Origin: Citrobacter sp. FP75 | GTDB lineage: Bacteria; Pseudomonadota; Gammaproteobacteria; Enterobacterales; Enterobacteriaceae | Direction of reading: 5' to 3' | Length of the DNA: 64,000 bases | Assembly: GCF_018342065.1 (NCBI RefSeq) | Contig: NZ_JAFDOE010000002.1 | Span: 186,001-250,000 of the forward strand | Program-made: the position numbers and the translations under genes | The notes under the pieces: generated by a model | Database searches by the model: none | What the model was told of the DNA's origin: nothing | Seen by the model: the letters and a program-made list of their open reading frames with translations, nothing else | Shown here: positions 36,233 to 43,503 of the stretch, in pieces | Layout of the letters: every line of letters begins with the position of its first letter | Position numbering within the stretch: position 1 is the first letter of the stretch

Positions 36233-37047
36233 TGTTGGTCAGCCACCGCTGATTCAAAGCGAACAAAACAGACATACCCTGCCGCTGCGATGATAAGGCT
36301 GATTCCGGCAGAGCTAAAAAGCGCCAGCGCTGAGGGCGCAGTTCCACCCAGCAGCAGATAACGAAATGCGCCGACGATGCCATAGAGAGGGTTGCATGCC
36401 ATAAGCCATTTCCAGCGTTCAGGCAGTAATCCCGGCGTCCAGACGACAGGCGTCGCGTAGAACCATCCCTGAACAATCAGTGGCGTCAGATGGCGAAAGT
36501 CGCGAAAACGTACCCTTGCCAGTGCGATGATGCAGCCTGTCCCCCAGGCGACGAGTGCCGCAAAAAGGCCGCAGACCAGTAGCAGCGGCAGGTGAGCCAG
36601 CGGGAAATAAACCCCTCCGAGAGGAAGCAGCAAACACAGGCAAATAAGGGCCAGCAGGAAGTCCATTAAGCTGGTGGCAAGACTCGCCAGCGTTAAACTG
36701 ATACGCGGAAAATAGATTTTTTTGATCAAATGCAAGTTGTTGAGCAGCGTTTCACCCACCGTATTCAGCGTGCTGGAAAATAGCATCCATATCACCAGTC
36801 CACTCAGTAACACCCATGTATAAGGCACTGTGTAGTCGGGTGGGGTAAGTCGGGCAATAAGACCAAATACGGTGTAATACATTCCCAGTTGTATTAATGG
36901 GTTGAAGACCGCCCACAGCCATCCCAGCCACGTCTGGCGGTAGCGAATAGTCAAATCGCGCTGCACAAGGCTTGCGATCAGATATCGGGTTTGCCACAGT
37001 TCCCTCAATGTTGATGTGCTGTGCGGCAAAGAAATAAAACCACGCAT
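36229..37047 (-). CDS. Wzm-type polysaccharide ABC transporter permease
   Basis: A 272-residue ABC-2 permease with about six transmembrane segments. The N-terminal amphipathic segment LVQRDLTIRYRQTWLGWLWAV is typical of Wzm/KpsM/RfbD. With the adjacent ATPase it forms an inner-membrane exporter for a lipid-linked glycan. Lying in the same cluster as a PglL-type transferase, it is the natural candidate flippase for the donor saccharide. It starts 10 bp after the WavE-like gene. Confidence 0.9.
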   Translation of the reverse strand: MRGFISLPHSTSTLRELWQTRYLIASLVQRDLTIRYRQTWLGWLWAVFNPLIQLGMYYTVFGLIARLTPPDYTVPYTWVLLSGLVIWMLFSSTLNTVGETLLNNLHLIKKIYFPRISLTLASLATSLMDFLLALICLCLLLPLGGVYFPLAHLPLLLVCGLFAALVAWGTGCIIALARVRFRDFRHLTPLIVQGWFYATPVVWTPGLLPERWKWLMACNPLYGIVGAFRYLLLGGTAPSALALFSSAGISLIIAAAGYVCFVRFESAVADQQ

Positions 37048-37057
37048 TTCTGGTTCC

Positions 37058-38071
37058 TTAACGACGATATGAAAACAGATTAATCACCAGATTGCGGATA
37101 GAGGGGCGGCGCAACAGCCTGTGTCGCAGGCAATAACCTGTTTTCCATAGCATGGTAAAGACCTTATCCAGGTATCCGATTACGCCTGGGTTTTTGGGCT
37201 GGCCCTGATAGCGCCAGTACAATTGAAACCAGCGTCGTTGGGTATACACGCTAAATAAACCGCGGAGAGGATACCGCTGCCAGTATTTTGGCCAGCGTAG
37301 CCCAAGCTGGCGAAACGAATACGGCAGGAAATTGGCCAAATAATATTGTTCAGATAGCGCCACCAGTTCTGCGGAACGATGCGTGTTGCCTGCGAAAGCG
37401 CATTGCCCATGCTGCTGAATAATGGCGTTTACCCAAAAATATTGTTCTGCGACGAAGCGCCAGGCACACCATATTCCAGGGATGGCACAAGGTGAAAAGA
37501 GATCTTCTGTCGCGGGAGGCGCCGCAAAATAGGCGCGGACGTCCTCGGTTCTTCCCGCTAATAAGATATCGCCAGGATGAAACAGGTAAGGCAAACTGCC
37601 GCGCGCGTCGCGGGCAAAGAAATTCGCGTTAATCACCCGCGATCGAAAAACCGTGAAGCGTTCATCACGGTTCAGGGCATCACTGTGCTGGACGTGGCGC
37701 TTCAACATTCCAATCAGGCGACGGGAGTAGAGCCAGGTGTCGGTACGTAATTTTATGGCGTAAGGTCTGCTGGCCTTCGCCAGACCCTGTGAGGCAGATA
37801 CTCTGAGGCGATTTACATTGATCAGATGCTCATAGCCCTCATGCTGTACGCGCAAAGGACCGGGATCGTCACTCAGAACCAATTGCCCCTGAATTTCCGC
37901 CAGGTGTTCCTGAAGTTGGCGATCGCTCTCGGGGGAGTCGTACCAGGTAGAGACAATCAATTCTGCTTTTGGAAACAGGGTGCGTGTACGTTTTATACAT
38001 TTCCAGGCATCAGCTGAAATAATACCGGACTCCCTGGTGGGGCCCTGGAATATAATACTTAATGAATCCAT
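37058..38071 (-). CDS. WavE-family glycosyltransferase
   Basis: A 337-residue protein that fits the WavE lipopolysaccharide-synthesis family. The N-terminus carries the family's IIFQGPTRESG motif, and KLRTDTWLYSRR gives a DxD-like acidic site (R-T-D). The C-terminal 100 residues are basic and aromatic-rich, as in membrane-associated transferases. It is the only obvious glycosyltransferase in the cassette, so the saccharide may be short or may borrow a precursor from another pathway. Donor and acceptor are unknown. Confidence 0.78.
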   Translation of the reverse strand: MDSLSIIFQGPTRESGIISADAWKCIKRTRTLFPKAELIVSTWYDSPESDRQLQEHLAEIQGQLVLSDDPGPLRVQHEGYEHLINVNRLRVSASQGLAKASRPYAIKLRTDTWLYSRRLIGMLKRHVQHSDALNRDERFTVFRSRVINANFFARDARGSLPYLFHPGDILLAGRTEDVRAYFAAPPATEDLFSPCAIPGIWCAWRFVAEQYFWVNAIIQQHGQCAFAGNTHRSAELVALSEQYYLANFLPYSFRQLGLRWPKYWQRYPLRGLFSVYTQRRWFQLYWRYQGQPKNPGVIGYLDKVFTMLWKTGYCLRHRLLRRPSIRNLVINLFSYRR

Positions 38072-38131
38072 CTTAAACCTTACCTTGTCGCCATCATGTA
38101 ATGGAAACTTGCGATGTTGTTGGATAACTGT

Positions 38132-38269
38132 TTATTTAATGCGCTTTATTATTGTGTCTGCGCTATTTGATGGATCGGCATAAACAATCTTTTCCTCATA
38201 GGGCGAGCAGGATGGATTCTTAAATAGTGGGTGGAGTACGCTGTGATGTTTGCGGGCAACGATGTTCAT
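38132..38269 (-). CDS. Small 45-residue protein overlapping the nucleotidyltransferase stop
   Basis: A 45-codon frame (start MNIVARKHHSVLHPLF, end ADTIIKRIK) whose ATG overlaps the nucleotidyltransferase stop as ATGA. It fills most of the 194-bp gap before the WavE-like gene. The same kind of overlap links other genes of this cassette, which supports translation. I do not recognise it; it could also be the remnant of a longer gene. Confidence 0.45.
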   Translation of the reverse strand: MNIVARKHHSVLHPLFKNPSCSPYEEKIVYADPSNSADTIIKRIK

Positions 38270-39036
38270 GCCGCGGCCTCAGCTTTCGTCAAGGCAAGGT
38301 TTAAATAAGGAGAATCCAGAAACGCAGAGAGATCCGCTGGGGTTCCCAAACCGTGCATTTCGATTCCGGGACGGCCAATATTATAAACACCGATACGCTT
38401 CAGACCAGACTGATACATTTCAGTATAAACGGGCGCAACATAAAATTCACCGCAACTGCGGTCATCCTGAGCAATCATTTTATTTGCCAGACGGCAAAAG
38501 TCACTGCCGCGACGATAATTATAAATACCTACTGTGGCTTCATTCGAAACGACTTCTTTCTCAATGACTTTACGCACCCATCCTTGTTCGTCAAATAACG
38601 CGTAGGACCATTTTTCATCAGACGCTTCCATAGTCATCATCATTCCATCTAATTGAGAGCTGTCCATGGCGCTTAAATACGCGTCGATATCAATGTTTAT
38701 CCATTGATCGGCATTGGCAATCATAAGAGGAGTGTCGTTATCTATCCAGCGGGAGGCGGCTAGGACAGAGCAGGCTGCACCAGATGTGACACCAGGCAAA
38801 CCGATTATTTTGCAGTCAGGCGATAATTCATACAGTCGGGAAGCAACATCATACTTCTCAAGATGAGCTTGCTGGCAAACAAAAATAAATCGATGAGGAC
38901 AGGATGGGCGGAGATTATTAACGACTAACTCGATCATGGGAATACCTGAGATCGAAATTAAAGGTTTAGGTGTTGTAAATCCGGCCTGTACAAATCGGTT
39001 GCCATTGCCTGCCATTGGGATAACGATGTTTAGCAT
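38266..39036 (-). CDS. Sugar-phosphate nucleotidyltransferase
   Basis: A 256-residue NTP-transferase-family enzyme. The N-terminal signature is PMAGNGNRFVQAGFTTPKPL, matching the G-x-G-x-R-F...P-K-P nucleotide-binding loop, and LMIANADQWINID is the metal-binding acidic region. It should activate a sugar (or polyol) phosphate to a nucleotide sugar for the WavE-like transferase. The sugar and base cannot be predicted. It begins 4 bp after the cupin gene. Confidence 0.85.
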   Translation of the reverse strand: MLNIVIPMAGNGNRFVQAGFTTPKPLISISGIPMIELVVNNLRPSCPHRFIFVCQQAHLEKYDVASRLYELSPDCKIIGLPGVTSGAACSVLAASRWIDNDTPLMIANADQWINIDIDAYLSAMDSSQLDGMMMTMEASDEKWSYALFDEQGWVRKVIEKEVVSNEATVGIYNYRRGSDFCRLANKMIAQDDRSCGEFYVAPVYTEMYQSGLKRIGVYNIGRPGIEMHGLGTPADLSAFLDSPYLNLALTKAEAAA

Positions 39037-39040
39037 AAAA

Positions 39041-39418
39041 TTATACCACTTGAGGAGTGTCAGAATATTTATCCCCTTGAACGGCAGGGGTTTTTACGAC
39101 GACCGTAATACAGTTTTCCACTGCTTCGAATCGAGATGAAATACACGGTTCCAGCGTAATAATGTCACCAGAAGTTAACACTTCTCCGGCCATAATGGCT
39201 TTGCCACTGAGAAGTAATGTGACTTCAGTTGCCAGTTTATGGTGGTGTAGTTCGCCAATATACCCTGCGGGAAATTGTTGCACGGCAACTTCAACGTCCG
39301 CTGTTTTATATGCGGCTGGATTAAAATTACCGACAAACCATCCGCGGGTCATCTCGCCGAGTCTATTTATTGTTATACCTGTTGTCTTATTGTTATTATT
39401 GTTGGGCATGAGTTTCAC
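39041..39418 (-). CDS. Small cupin protein
   Basis: A 125-residue single cupin domain with a metal-binding pattern: GELHHHKLATEVTLLLSGKA (His-x-His and Glu) and a second-motif region around EPCISSRF. Such proteins serve as sugar epimerases, isomerases or sensors. The N-terminus has a run of five asparagines encoded by a short AAT/AAC repeat, so a start at the later methionine (MPNNNNN) is also possible. The 5' end overlaps the oligosaccharyltransferase gene by 23 bp. Confidence 0.75.
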   Translation of the reverse strand: MKLMPNNNNNKTTGITINRLGEMTRGWFVGNFNPAAYKTADVEVAVQQFPAGYIGELHHHKLATEVTLLLSGKAIMAGEVLTSGDIITLEPCISSRFEAVENCITVVVKTPAVQGDKYSDTPQVV

Positions 39419-41186
39419 CGGGCAAAGAGCTAATGTTAAGTAGTGAGCAAGAAAAACGCGGATCGCGCGGAAAACTTAAACATCCACGGGTTTTCCAGTA
39501 TTTAATTTTTACTGTATTACGTTCAATTTTGTTGATTTGAATCATAGTGGCGATAAGGTTGGCATCGTTATGACGGGTAAGCCATTCTCCGGCCTGTGAT
39601 TGAAATAAGGTTAGCCAACTGTAATCGTGCGTGCGGTTAAATTGCATAAGATCGTTGACTGCGTAGTCAAATAACAATCTGTCAGCTTGCGCCGTTGTAT
39701 TAACAATGCGCTCAAGGGGGGCAGGATCCTCGAGGTTAAATTCTTCAGCGCTGCGTAGATAAAATGCAGAATGCATCCCACTGAGGGTATACAGCACGCC
39801 CAGCCCACCGGCAAAAAACAAGGCAGGGTAGAGCGCTCTGGCACAGGGCAGCGCATGTCGCGAAAAAGGCTGACGATAACGGGAGGGAAATGCAAGCCAT
39901 AACAGGATGAGCAAGGTGATGCTATGGACCGCGCTGAGATACAGTGGATACTCGCTCATGACATGCGCCATGAGCGGTGCGATAAGCGAAGCTCGCATCA
40001 TCCGCTGGCGGTTTAACGGCGTGAATTTTACCGGGCAAAACGGGGTTAACCCTACAGCAAACCACAACAGTAGCCCCGTCAGAGCAACAATGCCGCCCTC
40101 GGCCCACACATACAGAATTTCGTTATGTGGGTGCGTGACCGTGACGGTGAAGGGGTTGGGCTGCTGATGCTCAAAAAGCGTTTGCGGAAATATCCGCTCA
40201 AATGAACCTAAACCTGAACCCAGCAACGGTGAGGTCTGGATCATTTCTGCAGAGCCTTTCAGCATGGTGATACGGTCTGTATTTGAGTGCTGTTTATTCC
40301 ATTTCAGTCGGGCTTCAGTGTCTTGCGGGCGTTCATCGTACTGTGCGGCGATGGCACCGGGCGCGGTTTGTAGTGTTTCCGATCGCAATGACAGTCCGGC
40401 ATGACCCAGCATAACTCCTAACAGAATCGAGCCAATAACGCACAGACGAATACGCAGCCTGACCGGGGTGAGGATCAGCAGCATGACCACTCCCACGCCA
40501 GCCCCCAGAAACGCACTGCGCGATTCTGTCATCGTCAGCCCGGCGCTAAGCACCAGGGAAACCAGCAGGAAATTCAGCGTCTGCTTGCTTGTCATAGTGA
40601 GTTGGATGGCAGCGAGCAAGGTGGTTGCTAAAAATGATCCCAGCAAGTTTACTTGCCAAAATGTGCCGACCGGACGGCCCTGGTAGAGGGTGAAATCATA
40701 ATGAAGCCAGCTACCTGCACTATCTGGTAGCACAATTTGCAGTGTGGCAATCACCGTTTGCAGGAGTCCGGCGATACATAACACAAGGTAGAATCGTTGC
40801 CGCCACATGGCAGAGGCGGGAAGCTGGAGCAGGAGAAAGAAAAATCCTGCAAGCGACCATAGGCCAGCCAAACGAGGTATCGCATTGCTCACAAAATCTG
40901 CATCAGTCCATAAGATGGGCAAGCTCATCAGGATGGTGCCTACGAGCAGGAAGCGACCTGTCCTTCCTGCTCTGAGTTTTCGACGTATGAGTACGAATGT
41001 CAGCGCCAGCGCCAGTAACGAGCACCACAGCCAGGCCAGCAGGTTCAATGTACTGTTCAGACCCTCACCGGGTAATGTTGACCATGGCCAGGTAAGAATA
41101 GGGATATACAGTAATGCGCAGGCGCACGTGCCCCACAATACTAGCGGAGACGTCGTTTTGGCAGGCTGCGGAGAGACCTTCATCAT
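39396..41186 (-). CDS. PglL-type protein O-oligosaccharyltransferase (Wzy_C family)
   Basis: A 596-residue polytopic membrane protein with about 12 hydrophobic segments. It shows the marks of the WaaL/PglL ligase superfamily: GRPVGTFWQVNLLGSFLA (residues 170-187), TESRSAF (220-226), and a large periplasmic loop with THPHNEILYVWAEGG (351-365) containing the presumed catalytic His. AHVMSEYPLYLSAVHS (407-422) resembles the Wzy_C_2 motif typical of PglL protein glycosylases rather than O-antigen ligases. A C-terminal soluble tail of about 120 residues follows. It should move a glycan from undecaprenyl diphosphate to Ser/Thr of an exported protein. It overlaps the preceding 86-residue gene by 4 bp. 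An O-antigen ligase or polymerase role is the alternative. Confidence 0.8.
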   Translation of the reverse strand: MMKVSPQPAKTTSPLVLWGTCACALLYIPILTWPWSTLPGEGLNSTLNLLAWLWCSLLALALTFVLIRRKLRAGRTGRFLLVGTILMSLPILWTDADFVSNAIPRLAGLWSLAGFFFLLLQLPASAMWRQRFYLVLCIAGLLQTVIATLQIVLPDSAGSWLHYDFTLYQGRPVGTFWQVNLLGSFLATTLLAAIQLTMTSKQTLNFLLVSLVLSAGLTMTESRSAFLGAGVGVVMLLILTPVRLRIRLCVIGSILLGVMLGHAGLSLRSETLQTAPGAIAAQYDERPQDTEARLKWNKQHSNTDRITMLKGSAEMIQTSPLLGSGLGSFERIFPQTLFEHQQPNPFTVTVTHPHNEILYVWAEGGIVALTGLLLWFAVGLTPFCPVKFTPLNRQRMMRASLIAPLMAHVMSEYPLYLSAVHSITLLILLWLAFPSRYRQPFSRHALPCARALYPALFFAGGLGVLYTLSGMHSAFYLRSAEEFNLEDPAPLERIVNTTAQADRLLFDYAVNDLMQFNRTHDYSWLTLFQSQAGEWLTRHNDANLIATMIQINKIERNTVKIKYWKTRGCLSFPRDPRFSCSLLNISSLPGETHAQQ

Positions 41187-41443
41187 AGGGAATATTTCCG
41201 GTTATAGATGTCCAGGCGGCCGGTAGCAGCAACGTCATGCAGGTACAGCGCGATATCATCTAACAACTCAGCAGTTTCTGGCTCACGCTGGCGGAGAATA
41301 GTGGCCTGGTTTGCGGCTCTGAGTTCCAGTTGCAGAAGACCCCCGCCATAATTAATAACGGCATTCTCCAGAAGCTGGAGCCGGCGTATTTCATTACTTG
41401 CGCAGATGTTTTTTAACTCTCGTTTATTTTTATTAAAAAGCAT
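41183..41443 (-). CDS. Unknown 86-residue protein before the oligosaccharyltransferase
   Basis: A small soluble protein (start MLFNKNKRELKNICASNEIR, end LDIYNRKYSL), mostly helical in composition, with no signal peptide. I do not recognise it. Its stop overlaps the oligosaccharyltransferase start (ATGATG context), showing translational coupling, and it is 34 bp after the last chaperone-proximal pilin gene. It marks the junction from fimbrial to glycan genes. It may be an accessory factor of the membrane enzyme; this is inference. Confidence 0.65.
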   Translation of the reverse strand: MLFNKNKRELKNICASNEIRRLQLLENAVINYGGGLLQLELRAANQATILRQREPETAELLDDIALYLHDVAATGRLDIYNRKYSL

Positions 41444-41477
41444 AATGATGGAGGAATTTAAAGTGAGTGTGTTGGAT

Positions 41478-42014
41478 TTATGGGTAAATCAATTCAAATG
41501 TTGTTGTCGCGATAAACGGGCCAGTGACAATGGTTTGATTTTTAATAGCATCGGGTTCACCTATGACGTAACCCTGGAATGTCAGCGTGGTGACACCACT
41601 GGTTAGTGGTTGCGCAGATGTTTGCTTATCTAAGAGAACCGGCGTGCCGTCAGTTAATTCAATACCGACAGCGATGCCGTGAATATCACCGTCATCGGGC
41701 GCTAATAACCCAGGCATAACACTCTGGTTTCCTGTGAATTTAACCATCACATCCTGACCAATAGCTAAATCGCAATCAATAAGTACGATCTTAAACTCCC
41801 GGCTAAGGGTGCGGGTATTGCGGTAAAAGTATTTGCTGACTAAATCACCAAAATCTAGTGGAACGTTAGTACTATTCGGATCCAGTGAACAAGGTAAATT
41901 AACCAGTGTGCCATCAATGGTGACATTATCCACGGCCTGAGCGGGATACCCTATTACCAATAAAGAGGTAAAAAATAGTGAGCTAAAACACTTTAATAAT
42001 GTCATTTCTTTCAC
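41478..42014 (-). CDS. Fimbrial minor subunit
   Basis: A 178-residue pilin-like protein with a signal peptide (SSLFFTSLLVIGYPAQA), a Cys pair (NLPCSLDP and IDCDLA) and a C-terminal strand (IATTTFELIYP). It resembles PapK/PapE-type tip subunits in size and layout. It begins 6 bp after the preceding pilin gene and is followed by the glycan cassette. Confidence 0.8.
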   Translation of the reverse strand: MKEMTLLKCFSSLFFTSLLVIGYPAQAVDNVTIDGTLVNLPCSLDPNSTNVPLDFGDLVSKYFYRNTRTLSREFKIVLIDCDLAIGQDVMVKFTGNQSVMPGLLAPDDGDIHGIAVGIELTDGTPVLLDKQTSAQPLTSGVTTLTFQGYVIGEPDAIKNQTIVTGPFIATTTFELIYP

Positions 42015-42020
42015 CGATTT

Positions 42021-42626
42021 TTAGTCATAGTTTAAGGCGAAATTCACTGTCGCATGATAAAAGCCAGGCGTGAGTGGCCTGTTGGTTCTTTCCGGAACCA
42101 CATAATAGGTAATATCATTATCACCGGGCGTTAAAAATTGTGGCTCGCTACGGTCGCCAAGACGAATATCACGATACTGGCTATCAACAATTCTCAGTCC
42201 GATGCCGGAGACGCCATTTACATCCACAAGCTGTGGGTTTTCTGCATTTGCTACGGCAAAAAATGATGCCGTCAATATTGGCTGAATTGATGAATAGAGC
42301 TGCTTGCTGGTGCGTCGATCTCGTGAAGCACTTTGCACTCTGATGCAATCGCGCAGCGTCAGCTTCATGGCAATAGGTTTGCCACGATCGCCGACGTGAA
42401 GCAGAGATTGCGTTGAAGTACTTCCCAACTCAATTGTTTGCCGTGTTGATGCCATATCCAGATTACATGGGCCTTCTGGCAGGCTGCCGTGCACGTGAAT
42501 GGTGCCGTTCTCACCTTCAACATCCCAGTTATCTGGCTGCGCGTGTATCTCGAACGCAGCCAGCATCAACAGAGATGGCAGCAGGAAAAGGACAGAGGCA
42601 TTTTTTACTTGTCGATATGTTGTCAT
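42021..42626 (-). CDS. Fimbrial minor subunit
   Basis: A 201-residue pilin-like protein if translation begins at MTTYRQVKNASVLFLLP, which gives a proper signal peptide and has AGAGA upstream. A GTG codon at 42659, overlapping the chaperone stop, is an alternative start and would couple translation. The Cys pair (GPCNLDM, LRDCIRV) and C-terminal strand (ATVNFALNYD) are typical. It is probably a PapJ/MrpE-like or tip subunit. Confidence 0.78.
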   Translation of the reverse strand: MTTYRQVKNASVLFLLPSLLMLAAFEIHAQPDNWDVEGENGTIHVHGSLPEGPCNLDMASTRQTIELGSTSTQSLLHVGDRGKPIAMKLTLRDCIRVQSASRDRRTSKQLYSSIQPILTASFFAVANAENPQLVDVNGVSGIGLRIVDSQYRDIRLGDRSEPQFLTPGDNDITYYVVPERTNRPLTPGFYHATVNFALNYD

Positions 42627-42655
42627 TATTGTCTCTGGCAACTGCCGTATCTCCA

Positions 42656-43408
42656 TCACACTTTGGTTTCTTTCACGCTACAGGTATCTCCTGCGCAACC
42701 AAAAATTAAGCGCGGACGACCACCGTAATCATTCAGATAGGTTAATACCGGCGCATTGCCAATCTCACCTGGACCCACTTTAAGAGAGGCGCTGCTTTTA
42801 GGCGCAATCATTAAGGGTTCAAAATCCTTTGATGGGTTACCTTTTAAGGAAGATGCGGCCGCAGAAATCGTGATGTAATACGGCGTTGGATTGTTAGCAA
42901 TATACTCATTCCCTTTTTTATTCAAGGTTAGCAATTCTTGCCACGGTTTACCGTAAGGATCGACCACCAATGATTGCGGGCGATAAAACAACTTTATCTT
43001 CGTCTGCAAAGCTATTTGCAGCGTATTTGGCTTATCACTTTTGGGCGGGATTTCACGCACGTTGAAATAATATACGCTTTCTTTGTCCTGAGATAAAAGA
43101 TTGATCCCATTTGTGGCCTGGATTTTTATCTGGCTCTTTGCACCCGGTTCAATACGTTGTACAGGAGGAACGGCGGTCATGGGAGTGGTGATTTTATTTC
43201 CCTGTGCGTCTTCAATCCACGTCTGTGCTAAATAAGGCAATTCTTTATTTTGGTTAGTGACGGATAAGCTGACTGAGTTTTTGTCTCCATTCATGATAAC
43301 GCGTGTACGATCGACGCCTAATGCAGCAGAAGCATTCTGTGCAAACAGCACCGAACTCGTGATAAACAGCAACACGCCGGGTTTTATCGCATTACGTAAT
43401 AGACGCAT
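42656..43408 (-). CDS. Periplasmic fimbrial chaperone (PapD-like)
   Basis: A 250-residue PapD-family chaperone with a signal peptide (PGVLLFITSSVLFAQNASA). The G1-strand and signature region ESVYYFNVREIPP and the conserved TKIKLFYRP are present, including the Lys that anchors subunit C-termini. It completes pilin folding by donor-strand complementation and hands subunits to the usher encoded just upstream (95 bp away). Confidence 0.93.
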   Translation of the reverse strand: MRLLRNAIKPGVLLFITSSVLFAQNASAALGVDRTRVIMNGDKNSVSLSVTNQNKELPYLAQTWIEDAQGNKITTPMTAVPPVQRIEPGAKSQIKIQATNGINLLSQDKESVYYFNVREIPPKSDKPNTLQIALQTKIKLFYRPQSLVVDPYGKPWQELLTLNKKGNEYIANNPTPYYITISAAASSLKGNPSKDFEPLMIAPKSSASLKVGPGEIGNAPVLTYLNDYGGRPRLIFGCAGDTCSVKETKV

Positions 43409-43503
43409 GTTAATACTCTCAATGATAGATAATGACTAATGAATGATTGTTCTGCTGTTCTTTATTTGCATAAAAACAGCATGGGTAAATTTTTTTATAT
43501 GGC

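Noticed and set aside
39359-39418. Phase-variable microsatellite in the cupin gene (AAT/AAC run)
   Set aside because: The run is short, imperfect and made of triplets, so slippage would not shift the reading frame.
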